In this document: piece after piece, positions 14,901 to 22,505 of the stretch
Layout of the letters: each line of letters begins with the position of its first letter
Position numbering within the stretch: position 1 is the first letter of the stretch
DNA from: a virus
DNA length: 37,317 nt
Reading direction: 5' to 3' (one strand)
IMG/VR virus record: IMGVR_UViG_3300035158_000152
Location: 1 to 37,317 of that record
Translations under genes and position numbers: made by a program
Notes under the pieces: generated by a model
The model's input: the letters and a program-made list of their open reading frames with translations, nothing else
The model's database searches: none
What the model was told of the DNA's origin: nothing

Positions 14901-15121
14901 CTTATATCTATAGATATATCTGTTCCACCGGAAGGTTGGTATGGACTTATAACGGGTTCATCGTATATGGGAGTATTAGCCATATCCGTTAGTGTTCTAA
15001 AAGTCTTCGTAACTTTCCTCGCTTGCACTTTTTCCGTAGGTTGCATACGTGGTTCTAACGGGGAAACGAATCGTTCTTCGGGTTTCCTTCTCGCCATTTC
15101 TTCTAATGCTTCAAAAGACAT
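11936..15121 (-). CDS. Large virion/ejection protein candidate (1061 aa)
   Basis: The largest gene in the window. The N-terminal ~70 residues are low-complexity and polar. A hydrophobic stretch (about residues 180-205, with YLSYIFHPVFLVGSGLL) could insert into membrane. The middle and C-terminal regions are largely helical; NAEDQLYKVAAFLKY near residue 707 and VPVFGPFVSFKAETIRITKN after it resemble segments of very large phage polyproteins and virion-associated proteins (large polyvalent protein group). The C-terminus is a charged coiled coil. Position after the tail genes and before lysis genes suits an internal ejection protein of a short-tailed phage. There is no recognisable transglycosylase or polymerase motif. 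Function inferred from place and size. Confidence 0.55.
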   Translation of the reverse strand: MSFEALEEMARRKPEERFVSPLEPRMQPTEKVQARKVTKTFRTLTDMANTPIYDEPVISPYQPSGGTDISIDISEQEIVDYLSRLSPKEKKEYRKVFGARYPGVGETLWRIIADEELTEPVRIVGNYFGSLIDKAANLDPAAQETYYTKGLARFMGEKAHGLVAPRVIGGLPSATVEGVFDYLSYIFHPVFLVGSGLLKGMFGSAVAIKPGVSKTIGDVRRITALKKKIATMEKVAEVTKTGKVPAQFKYEIIKQPQTFREKLGYFWKKYFKYGGLMPEEVVAANDRRVYAISAHEFNRSVTLKKLAKLIKKEPEHVQQALYRYLTGEIKPRQFIKGEYPKLVSAMGEREYLDAARRGLVKGKWLSDYLDDLPKSIQEIAVKMRSDIDKLSRELIIHGIAPEKAKMVIYSNMGQYLRRVYKIHIPKLKWVPSPQLKQNAFNALRKEFPKDKFSDQSVWEIIESMISKRNARILTRHGKKVTVPTDSFLRRKNIPKAIRQLLGEVENPGYLYGATQANTALMAENGKYLNTLAKIPGLAHKRPIPGAGMVQIPKGVKWGNLSNKWVDKELWQFLQQTSNTDKGTLFKLADRFITNPFKWAHTVGNIPTHPRNFMGNIQFSIWGDINLFNPLNAPHYTEALDMIVNKGGKRFKEWKNLIKLGVVRQEWYGTGVNTVLRDMLDDPASYDVIKSATKVMGKGRKLVDFLGQVYNAEDQLYKVAAFLKYTKKMGLSPEQAAIKVNRYFPNYRRVGKIVETLRDVPVFGPFVSFKAETIRITKNAMVDAFKSGEPFKMAKFLYPLGLPYAMREAAFRVFDIDREEWFKLDKLRPDYQRNSLFVPYRDGNKQLKEYNFTYTLPTGEIAQMTESIVKGDIEAATDSLFQHPAWDLISIFKVGIDPYSKKEIANKLDPWGTQVIDKLVAALKKVYISPSMPLPFGMSGYNIQSIIDAHQGRADIMGRTKDLLEEIKNFGTGIRTKATQPKKIVINHIRRYTKEMKKAEAEYGYQMAKSKHLSPTEKEKLRRKFERRIKRLQEEIEKAGAVNADKLILKPEYRGFLQPYRQ

Positions 15122-15125
15122 TTAT

Positions 15126-16073
15126 TTACCTCTTTTTTTTGAACTCTTCCCTTAAGGCACCCCATATTTCCTGTAATGAATATCCATTTGATATATTTTG
15201 GAATATAAGATTTGACACTTTGTTTATTTCCGATTCCGGCAGTTTGGATAGTTTGATAACTATATCCATGGGTATCAACTGGTCAATATTTGCACTAGTA
15301 ACTGTATCTCCTTGTTTCTCTAGGGGTAGTATCTTTCCTTTTTTATCTTTTGCTATAGTATTTAAAACTATCCCCCTCTGACCTAATCTATTTTGTACAC
15401 CAGTTTTTATGGTATTTATTACCTTCCCTTGGTTGAATTTTAACACATTTGCTTTCCGGGTTGGATATGTTCCAAATTTTTGTGTCTGTAAAAAGAATAG
15501 TTCTTTTTCTCGTTTGTTTTGGTAATCATGATATTCAGCCATTCTTGCTGGGTCTAATACTATGCCATACGCCGTCATTTTCCCGGTTCTGTCTTTAGCT
15601 TCTTTATGTGCCATACTTTGAGCATTTTTGAAAATATCAAAAAGCGACACTCTTTTTGTGCCCGCTTGTGTTGGGTCAAGAAATCTGCTGTATGTACGTA
15701 CATCTTCCGCCCACAATGGTTGCCCCACCTTTGCCGATATACCATAAACAGCTAATCTATCTGCCATTTCTTGCGATACATGAGTAAGTGGTTGTTTAGG
15801 CGCTTTTTCGGGTTCCACATAAGGTCGCATTCCCGTATATTCTCTTCTTGCAAGTCTGCTCATTATATCTCCAAGCCCCATCATTTCCCCAGCAGGCGTC
15901 TGTACCTTCCCAAAGAATGGTACTGCCTGTGATAGTGCTTCCTGTTGCCTTTGCCTACGCAGTTCTGCTATTTTAACAAATGGAGACAATGCTTGCCCGA
16001 CCTGTTCGCCGGGTGTCCCCACTCTTCTTAAAACTGACCTTAATCTTTCAATATATTCATTTCCGTTAGGCAT
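15126..16073 (-). CDS. Probable virion protein, ejection module (315 aa)
   Basis: 315 residues. The N-terminal ~55 residues form Arg/Gln-rich helices (YIERLRSVLRRVGTPGEQVG and LRRQRQQEALSQAVPFFGK). The middle is mixed and the C-terminus ends in a helical, basic stretch (GALREEFKKKR). No enzymatic motif is seen. It is packed between the 228-aa and 1061-aa genes with minimal gaps, a group of three that probably acts together, as internal virion proteins do in podoviruses. No family recognised. Confidence 0.5.
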   Translation of the reverse strand: MPNGNEYIERLRSVLRRVGTPGEQVGQALSPFVKIAELRRQRQQEALSQAVPFFGKVQTPAGEMMGLGDIMSRLARREYTGMRPYVEPEKAPKQPLTHVSQEMADRLAVYGISAKVGQPLWAEDVRTYSRFLDPTQAGTKRVSLFDIFKNAQSMAHKEAKDRTGKMTAYGIVLDPARMAEYHDYQNKREKELFFLQTQKFGTYPTRKANVLKFNQGKVINTIKTGVQNRLGQRGIVLNTIAKDKKGKILPLEKQGDTVTSANIDQLIPMDIVIKLSKLPESEINKVSNLIFQNISNGYSLQEIWGALREEFKKKR

Positions 16074-16759
16074 TAGTACACCCCCTGCATCAAATTGTCT
16101 TGAAAAGCACCAGCCATTCTGCGACTTCCACTATATTGTCCCACTGGGTATCCTGGCACACTTAATTTCGGTGGTAACGTCGAGCCTCTAGGTTTTCTTC
16201 TAAATAACCCGCCGATACCGCCACCAGCTTTTCCTAGCCAACCTAATGGATTAACTCCCATAGCAGCAAACGGTAACGCTACTTGACCGATATTATATAT
16301 CGCCTCTCCCAAGAAACCTAAATCACCGGTAAACTGCGGTCCACGTGTTTGAGCTTCCAAAAAAGCCAGTTCTTTTTCTCTCTGTATTCTGTCCTGTTCA
16401 AGCCGTCTCATAAATCCTTCCCAATCCATAGCCGCACCAAGAGCCTGCGTCCTTGTGCCTATCTGTTGTGTCCCCAATTCAGCCATAGACCTCGCTAAAG
16501 TACGTCTTTCATCTTCCCTGATTCTCTCTAACGGATATTCAGAAATAGGGCTGGTAGCCAAACCCCTTGCGGCTAGGGTTCCCAGTGTACGCCTTTGCTG
16601 TTGTTCAGTAGTTCTGGCTTGTTCCTCTCGTATAATATCCATTAGTGCCTGATATTCAGGCGACAATCCAGTTTGAGTAAGCCGTTCTCTTATAACCTGC
16701 CTTATCATCGGGTCAAACTCGCCCGGGCTTATTCCTCCTGTAGGTATCTGCGGTGGCAT
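16073..16759 (-). CDS. Probable virion protein, helical with glycine-rich hydrophobic region (228 aa)
   Basis: 228 residues. Residues ~20-135 are highly charged helix with many Arg, Gln and Glu (for example MDIIREEQARTTEQQQRRTL). Residues ~150-190 are hydrophobic and Gly-rich (IGQVALPFAAMGVNPLGWLG then KAGGGIGGLF), followed by an Arg-rich, Pro/Gly end. A long coiled coil plus a small hydrophobic, membrane-active segment resembles ejection proteins of short-tailed phages, but this is an analogy. It shares its stop with the next gene's start (1-bp overlap at 16073). Confidence 0.5.
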   Translation of the reverse strand: MPPQIPTGGISPGEFDPMIRQVIRERLTQTGLSPEYQALMDIIREEQARTTEQQQRRTLGTLAARGLATSPISEYPLERIREDERRTLARSMAELGTQQIGTRTQALGAAMDWEGFMRRLEQDRIQREKELAFLEAQTRGPQFTGDLGFLGEAIYNIGQVALPFAAMGVNPLGWLGKAGGGIGGLFRRKPRGSTLPPKLSVPGYPVGQYSGSRRMAGAFQDNLMQGVY

Positions 16760-16765
16760 AATTTG

Positions 16766-17056
16766 TTACCTCCTATCGTTATGTCTGCCGTTTAATCTTT
16801 TTTCTAACCCTTCTATTCTACCTTCTAACTTACCTATCGCTCCCTCTTGTTTCATTGTCTTATCGTTTAAGTCTTTATATCCTGCTTCCATTTTTTCTCT
16901 CAGGTCGTCAATTTTCTTGAACATAGTTTTCAGCTGGCTGAATATGTGTTGTGTGTCGTTTAACAGCACCTTCCCAGTCCCGATAGCGTTAACCAATGAA
17001 ACAAACAATGCAAACAATACTCCCGCTGCTTTCCAATCCAACCAAGATAAATCCAT
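16766..17056 (-). CDS. Membrane-anchored coiled-coil protein (96 aa), holin-like
   Basis: 96 residues: MDLSWLDWKAAGVLFALFVS gives an N-terminal amphipathic helix and one transmembrane segment (~residues 11-30), then a long heptad-rich coiled coil (KKIDDLREKMEAGYKDLNDK and IGKLEGRIEGLEKRL) with a basic tail. This layout is shared by some phage holin or membrane proteins placed between tail and virion genes. It overlaps its upstream neighbour by 1 bp. It could alternatively be a spacer or anchor in the ejection apparatus. Confidence 0.55.
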   Translation of the reverse strand: MDLSWLDWKAAGVLFALFVSLVNAIGTGKVLLNDTQHIFSQLKTMFKKIDDLREKMEAGYKDLNDKTMKQEGAIGKLEGRIEGLEKRLNGRHNDRR

Positions 17057-17469
17057 TACTTATATATCCTTTTCTCAACTTGTTTTTTTCTTTTCTTTAT
17101 TTCGTTTGCTGCCGGTATTCTCCGGTACGACCTGCCCAATTTTTCAGCACGCAATACCTGTTCCTGCCATAATTCTTCTTTGGCTATCCATTCGTTCAGC
17201 AATTCACTAAAACTGCCTTCCTGTTTTATCTTCACGACGGTAGTTCCTATTTTGATAGCATAATTAGATATTACCTTAGCTTTTTCTAGAGCCCTCAATC
17301 TATTGCTGTCAAGGTCTACCAGATACCCTTTAACCGTCTGCCAAACATCTACGGGGATTACTTTTGAATACGTACCGTATTCTATGGTAAAAGCGTCTTT
17401 AGCATAAATATTACCACTTTTAGCATAAATATTACCACTTAAGATTAACAACAATATCAGTACAATCAT
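17056..17469 (-). CDS. Signal-peptide-bearing virion-region protein (137 aa)
   Basis: 137 residues. The N-terminus MIVLILLLILSGNIYAK is a short, strongly hydrophobic signal-peptide-like segment with little n-region charge, and the segment SGNIYAK is duplicated exactly in tandem at the likely cleavage point. The rest is a soluble, charged region (VPVDVWQTVKG-like strands, then KAKVISNYAIKIGTTVVKIK and a Lys/Arg-rich C-terminus). No family recognised. It is the last of nine consecutive genes with N-terminal hydrophobic sequences. Function unknown; possibly part of the tail or baseplate. Confidence 0.6.
   Translation of the reverse strand: MIVLILLLILSGNIYAKSGNIYAKDAFTIEYGTYSKVIPVDVWQTVKGYLVDLDSNRLRALEKAKVISNYAIKIGTTVVKIKQEGSFSELLNEWIAKEELWQEQVLRAEKLGRSYRRIPAANEIKKRKKQVEKRIYK
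17399..17440. repeat. 21-bp exact tandem duplication at a signal-peptide cleavage site
   Basis: Two perfect adjacent copies of a 21-bp unit (17399-17419 and 17420-17440), encoding SGNIYAK twice in the 137-aa protein. The identity at DNA level indicates a recent in-frame duplication. It adds a second possible I-Y-A cleavage site without breaking the frame. Confidence 0.9.
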
Positions 17470-18227
17470 TTATATCCTCTAACTTGCATATAATATATAG
17501 CTTTCATCTGTTCTGACGATAACAATACATTGAAAAGGCAGACATCATCCAGCTTGCCATCTAATTGGTCGCCAGCAAACGCTTTAGCGATACCTATGTC
17601 AGGAGTACCGCCGGCATAAAACCCGTTAGACCTGTTACCCTGTCCCCAATCAGCGGTCTTCATCTCTCCGTTTATACAGAATCTTATGTTTTCCGAATCA
17701 GCGCCACCTGCGACGAAAACCCATTCTCCCGTAGGTACTGCATCGCCGGTAGTATCATATCTATTTTGAGTATTGTCTTCGGATTTCCAATAAATAGAAA
17801 GCTCATTATTAATATTGGTTAATCCCAACTTATAATTACAATCATCAGCGTTCCATTTAGACAAAATACTCGGATTGTTTTTGATAACGTCTACATTAAC
17901 CCAAGCCGTTACAGTAAAAGAAGACAGTCTTAAGTCTGCATGGTCGGATACTGTTATACCTTCAGATGCGCCGAAATCAAAATTAATAGCCTTCCCGAAT
18001 CTACCCGTTATATGGTCGGCGGCGTCTAAATTAACGCCAGTACCATTATGTCCATTCCCTGTAAAATCCCAAAGAGTGGTTACTCCCACATCGTCAAAAT
18101 GCCAGCCGGCTATCATACCGGAAGAAGACCGGTGTATCCAGTTTTCGCCCATATCAAACCTTGTGTTGGGTGGTCTGCCAGCATAACAATTTACAGAAAG
18201 TAATAGTATAACAAATAACGTCCTCAA
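17466..18227 (-). CDS. LamG/concanavalin-like adsorption protein with signal peptide
   Basis: 253 residues. The N-terminus MRTLFVILLLSVNCYAG reads as a signal peptide ending N-C-Y-A. The mature part has the LamG-like beginning IAGWHFDDVGVTTLWDFTGN and GHNGTGV, an RFGKAINFDF strand, FTVTAWVNVD near residue 105 and WVFVAGG later, all typical of the concanavalin-like jelly roll (LamG_3 type). Such domains bind glycans; in phages they occur in tail fibres and decorations. The domain fills almost the whole protein, so it may be attached to another virion part. It is translated with 4-bp overlaps to both neighbours. An exported glycan-binding protein is the alternative. Confidence 0.75.
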   Translation of the reverse strand: MRTLFVILLLSVNCYAGRPPNTRFDMGENWIHRSSSGMIAGWHFDDVGVTTLWDFTGNGHNGTGVNLDAADHITGRFGKAINFDFGASEGITVSDHADLRLSSFTVTAWVNVDVIKNNPSILSKWNADDCNYKLGLTNINNELSIYWKSEDNTQNRYDTTGDAVPTGEWVFVAGGADSENIRFCINGEMKTADWGQGNRSNGFYAGGTPDIGIAKAFAGDQLDGKLDDVCLFNVLLSSEQMKAIYYMQVRGYK

Positions 18228-18994
18228 GGATATTCCTCTATAGTTATAATAACAACAACCGGGTCGCCGCCACCACCGTCAGCTAAATCACAATCGAACC
18301 TCACTACGGTATTGGCAGGCAATATCTGATACGTTGCATTTAAGTCAGTATTGCTTATAGTTACATTGTCAGACCCATTGGCTATTTGCAGTGTATCGGT
18401 AGAGGATAGGACAGAATTGAACAACCCACCGCAATTCCCGGTAGTATCTACGCTTATATCATAGTTATCGTTACCGCCACTGGCGTCTGTACCGTCATAA
18501 CTATAGCTTACCGTTACCGTCGCTATAACACATTGATAATTAGGCAACTGCCAATAAACAAGCCCTGTAGTTACTGTATCCATATTGGTAGGAATATCTG
18601 CACGCAAAACATCGGCAATAGTTCCGCCGGTAGTAGCCGTAGAAGCCATAAAATTAGCAGCGTCTTTACCGTCCACCTTATCTACATTAAGAGATTGTGG
18701 AGTCATAGTAGAAGTCCAAATATTCCCGGTTAAATCTATCTGTTGGTTGACTGTTATCGTATCTACCGTCATATCGTCTATACTGCCCGTAGACATAGTT
18801 ATACCGAAATGCGTACCATCGCTTGAATGTTGTATTAGCCACCGTTCTTCTGTCTCCTGAAAGTTTTTACGTACAGCTTCAAAAGCGTCTAACATACCCG
18901 TATCGTCAGTTGGTGAACTAACATAAATATCATAGGCAGATAAGTTCATAACCGGTAAACAAACCAACATCAACACAATCAAATATCTTAACAT
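18224..18994 (-). CDS. Secreted-type tail/fibre protein candidate (256 aa)
   Basis: The start is placed at the ATG at 18994 because AAAGGAGAAATT precedes it; a 12-residue extension from 19030 lacks a ribosome-binding site. The product begins MLRYLIVLMLVCLPVMNLSA, a good signal peptide, followed by Thr/Ser/Asp-rich beta sequence (for example WTSTMTPQSLNVDKVDGKDA and a GGGGDPVVVIITIEEYP end). The V-D-G-x-D-A-x-x-F motif is a common phage-fibre element (as in repeats preceding trimeric fibre shafts). Probable tail fibre or spike piece. Confidence 0.65.
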   Translation of the reverse strand: MLRYLIVLMLVCLPVMNLSAYDIYVSSPTDDTGMLDAFEAVRKNFQETEERWLIQHSSDGTHFGITMSTGSIDDMTVDTITVNQQIDLTGNIWTSTMTPQSLNVDKVDGKDAANFMASTATTGGTIADVLRADIPTNMDTVTTGLVYWQLPNYQCVIATVTVSYSYDGTDASGGNDNYDISVDTTGNCGGLFNSVLSSTDTLQIANGSDNVTISNTDLNATYQILPANTVVRFDCDLADGGGGDPVVVIITIEEYP

Positions 18995-19005
18995 AATTTC
19001 TCCTT

Positions 19006-19428
19006 TTATTCTGATACTGTATGAAACCAAGCCATTCTTATAGTTATGGAGTTGCCTATATCGTTAATACTGAAATCGTTTCCCCAGGGAGTAATCATTT
19101 TCCCTATATGCCCGAAAATCTGGTTGGCGTTATCGCCGTCCTTGAAATAATCAGTGGTATCATTGAACAATGTATTATATGCAGGTTGATATTTTTCTAC
19201 CGATACAGCTGCCATTGTCTGTTTCTGGCTTTTCTTTATTTTTATCTCCAAATCTTCCGTTCTGTCTTTGGTTGTAGACATGTTAGTATATAAGTCTTCT
19301 ATTATCATATTGAGTATAGTAATCAAATCTTTCTGTTGTATATCTTCCGGTATTACGTATTTACTGCCAGCCATACATAAACTACTAATAAATAGGATAA
19401 CAATTGATACCGATATTAGTTTTCTCAT
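19006..19428 (-). CDS. Secreted-type tail-region protein (140 aa)
   Basis: 140 residues. MRKLISVSIVILFISSLCMA is a typical signal peptide with a basic n-region. The mature part has a helix with heptads (DLITILNMIIEDLYTNMSTT then DRTEDLEIKIKKSQKQTM), then a beta-rich end (GNDFSINDIGNSITIRMAWF). A short coiled coil followed by strands is compatible with a trimeric tail or fibre component. It overlaps its neighbours by 4-23 bp. No family recognised. Confidence 0.6.
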   Translation of the reverse strand: MRKLISVSIVILFISSLCMAGSKYVIPEDIQQKDLITILNMIIEDLYTNMSTTKDRTEDLEIKIKKSQKQTMAAVSVEKYQPAYNTLFNDTTDYFKDGDNANQIFGHIGKMITPWGNDFSINDIGNSITIRMAWFHTVSE

Positions 19429-22400
19429 GGCATTACAGGATAAACCTCAAATATGAACCCCAATTTATGTATCTCAAAATAATCAGCGTCGTTATTGCGT
19501 ATTCTACACCTATAATATCTTGCCGGGCTGTTGACCGGGACACACAATATTTTGTTTATATAGCCGGTAGACGTGGCACTTATAGTATGCGTATTGAAAG
19601 TAGTCCCCATGTTGGTGGCATAATCTACGCTAAGAGAAATACTGCTATCACTGTCTTTATCTGTAAGGTGTCCACTGACTATAATATACTGTAATTCTTT
19701 ATCTAGGCTGGGATACCCAAAATCCATATCTTTGCTTTCCCAAAAAGCGTCTATGTTGGACGTAAAATCAAGATAAGCGTCTGTTGTGTACTGGTTTATC
19801 GACCCGCTGCTATAATCCACGAAGTATAGGTTGCCGTCTTTTTCATAAAAAGATTGTGCTTTCAGTTCGTCAAACATAGTCCACGAATAGTTTTTATCCA
19901 TAATAAGTATCATATCGTTAGAAACAGAACTTGAATTGGTGGACACCGATAACCAATACTTGTCGTCCCATACTATGGAAGCTATATCTTTATCGTTATC
20001 GCCTTCTTTCCAGCGAATACTTACAGAATTAAGTACCTGATTGCTTGCTGTAAAACTTGCCTTCCACTGTATCCAGTTATCGTTAGCTGCATCGTTGGGT
20101 GTTATGGTATCGCCAGATATAATATAGTTCCAGCCCTTGGTGTCTAGGTCGGTGGCTGAAGTGCCTGTTTTATAATACATGCTAATTTGGTCGCCTTGCT
20201 GGTTTATTATAAGTTTATTCCAGTTGGCTTGTCCTAAAGCAGACGCATCTAACTTTTTCTGTTGGGATGTGAAGTGTCCTATGGTTTTGGCGTTTGTCTT
20301 ATAAACAACCCTTAATGCTGCCTGCATGGATAGGGGGGGTAATGAAATAGATAAATCTTTATCAGCGGGATAATTGTTTTGCTGTAAAAAGTAGGGGATA
20401 TGTCCACCAGTTGTTCTCCTACCCTCTACCGTTCCCTTTGTCCCTACGGATATATCGCCCAATCCAGTTTGACCCAATCTAATCTTTAGTCCTGCTCTTT
20501 TTTCTGGCAAGGCAAAAGCTAAATAATCCTCAAAGAATGTATGCCAACTAGCTGAATAAATCTCTAGGTTCTGGGTTTGGCTTGAAACTAACGTGGCAAA
20601 ATCGTCCTGCCAAACTTCTACGGTTATATCAAATCTATGTTCTGGACCAGAAGCGTGTCCGAGATTTACGGCTATAGTATCTATTAAATAGTTAGAAGTG
20701 GTCTCTAGTATTATGCTTCCCCTCAACCGAGTGTTATCAGCATCATTGGCGGAATAATTTATCCTACCTTCTATCTCATCTTCTTTGACAAAGTATTCAT
20801 CTTGGAACATTCTTATCTGACCGGGGGAATTATATATATCGACATCCGAACTTGTACCCACCTCGAAGTCCTGCCTGGTGGTTTGCAACCAAGCCTTCAT
20901 TTGAGCACGGTTAAAAGAAATGTCATCTATTCTACTTTCTATCTGTCTGGATATTGGCTGTACCGTTATTCCGTTAAATTCACACACAGCTTCTTTATCT
21001 AAGAATACCAGCTTTTTATTGAACTCCTGTACGCTACCCTGAGATAAACAGCCGTATTCATCAGAATATTGAATTAAACCCATATTCTCCGGAGTGCTTC
21101 CGATAAGCCCCCAGACAGAACTTTCCTTGGATATTATCAGTTTGCCTTGAAAAGATTTTAATGCTGTTATTTCTTCGCCGTCTTCCTTACCTACATTTAC
21201 AGCGTTTTTCGGTATCCATCCTTCTTCTCTTTCTGCCCCAAACAATATATCTGAAAAGAAAACAGTACAAGGATATTCCGGCGTATTGGCTACACAAATC
21301 ATGTTCAGATGAGTTTCTATAAGTTTGGCTGTAGGTATGAAAGTATGTTCTTTAAGGGTAACCCCATCAAACACCATAACACTATTGTCGCCATTGACCA
21401 TCCAACACTTGTTTAAATGGTTAGTAAAGTACAGCGGGAAGTAATCGTTTAATCCTGTTTTAAGGCTTGAGAAACTGTCATCGCCTTCATCGTATATCAA
21501 ATCGATAGTACCGTCAGCATACCTTACTTCTAATATACGGTATTCTTTCAATCCGATATTTACTAAATGTACTTTATTGGTATACTCTCCCGGGGTAACA
21601 TCGTCATCGTAGGCGGCTATATAAACTAAATCCACGTCTCTATTGGCTGCCGTACAGCTACCCACACCGAACTTAACATAATCATTGGCAGATTGAGATA
21701 TACCCGTCTGATTGAACCTGTACTTACCATTAACGTAAATATCGGCGGTAGACCCCTGAGCAACTATTCTTATTGTTACGAAATCATTAACACCATAGCT
21801 TTTAGGAACTTCATAATAAGTACTGCAGTCGCCGTTTTCGTAGACATAGGTATAACTTCCGGCGTATGTGCTTGAAGCTAACCATACCCTGACATCGTTA
21901 TTAACGTCCACATACAGACCTTCCCCACTGCAACTGCCGTTTTGTATTCTTGCTTTCCACTCAACCACATATCCGTCCGTAAGATTAAGCCCAATATCGT
22001 CAAACTGATAATCCTGTCCACTATTGCCACTGGGTACAGAACCACCAGTACTAAACGTGAATATACCATCGCCTAAATTGTTCGGGAAGGTATAGGTACC
22101 CGTACAACTCCTTGAAGCATAAGCATCTACATCATAGGTTTCACAATCAACTACTGTACCACCCACTTCTTGCGCCCAACCTTCGGGGAAAACGTGGCAA
22201 GGATAAGCAAAAATCCAAGAAGTTGCTTCTGTATCGCCTGCCATACGAGTACTGGTACCCATAGTATAAGCAGACTGGTTGTAGTTAACGGTATTGTATC
22301 CCCACCGTTTCATAAGGGTACCGTCTTCATCGAAGATTACGTTCTGTAGGTTAGGTGAATGTTTATCGGATATTACTGTAGAATTATAGTGTGGCGCATA

Positions 22401-22493
22401 ACCGCCAGTGAAGTCTGTTATATAAAACTGCCCGATTTTTTGTGCGAAGCAGTTGGAACCTAATATTAATAGAGTTAAAAGTATCTTTATCAT
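19425..22493 (-). CDS. Large tail protein, nozzle/stabilising type, with signal peptide (1022 aa)
   Basis: 1022 residues. After a signal-peptide-like start (MIKILLTLLILGSNCFAQ, ending N-C-F-A) comes the motif ITDFTGGYAP, then HSPNLQNVIFDEDGTLMKRW. The pattern D-x-x-G-G, then S-P-x-x-x-N-V, then a D-x-x-G-x-L-x-K-R turn is found at the start of large podovirus tail proteins (nozzle or tail-tube B type). The rest is beta-rich and Tyr/Asn/Ser-rich (for example TVEVWQDDFATLVSSQ and KSFQGKLIISKESSVWGLIG). It follows the adaptor gene directly, the usual order for a short tail. The signal peptide is unusual for this family. Confidence 0.7.
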   Translation of the reverse strand: MIKILLTLLILGSNCFAQKIGQFYITDFTGGYAPHYNSTVISDKHSPNLQNVIFDEDGTLMKRWGYNTVNYNQSAYTMGTSTRMAGDTEATSWIFAYPCHVFPEGWAQEVGGTVVDCETYDVDAYASRSCTGTYTFPNNLGDGIFTFSTGGSVPSGNSGQDYQFDDIGLNLTDGYVVEWKARIQNGSCSGEGLYVDVNNDVRVWLASSTYAGSYTYVYENGDCSTYYEVPKSYGVNDFVTIRIVAQGSTADIYVNGKYRFNQTGISQSANDYVKFGVGSCTAANRDVDLVYIAAYDDDVTPGEYTNKVHLVNIGLKEYRILEVRYADGTIDLIYDEGDDSFSSLKTGLNDYFPLYFTNHLNKCWMVNGDNSVMVFDGVTLKEHTFIPTAKLIETHLNMICVANTPEYPCTVFFSDILFGAEREEGWIPKNAVNVGKEDGEEITALKSFQGKLIISKESSVWGLIGSTPENMGLIQYSDEYGCLSQGSVQEFNKKLVFLDKEAVCEFNGITVQPISRQIESRIDDISFNRAQMKAWLQTTRQDFEVGTSSDVDIYNSPGQIRMFQDEYFVKEDEIEGRINYSANDADNTRLRGSIILETTSNYLIDTIAVNLGHASGPEHRFDITVEVWQDDFATLVSSQTQNLEIYSASWHTFFEDYLAFALPEKRAGLKIRLGQTGLGDISVGTKGTVEGRRTTGGHIPYFLQQNNYPADKDLSISLPPLSMQAALRVVYKTNAKTIGHFTSQQKKLDASALGQANWNKLIINQQGDQISMYYKTGTSATDLDTKGWNYIISGDTITPNDAANDNWIQWKASFTASNQVLNSVSIRWKEGDNDKDIASIVWDDKYWLSVSTNSSSVSNDMILIMDKNYSWTMFDELKAQSFYEKDGNLYFVDYSSGSINQYTTDAYLDFTSNIDAFWESKDMDFGYPSLDKELQYIIVSGHLTDKDSDSSISLSVDYATNMGTTFNTHTISATSTGYINKILCVPVNSPARYYRCRIRNNDADYFEIHKLGFIFEVYPVMP

Positions 22494-22505
22494 ACATAGT
22501 TTCTC

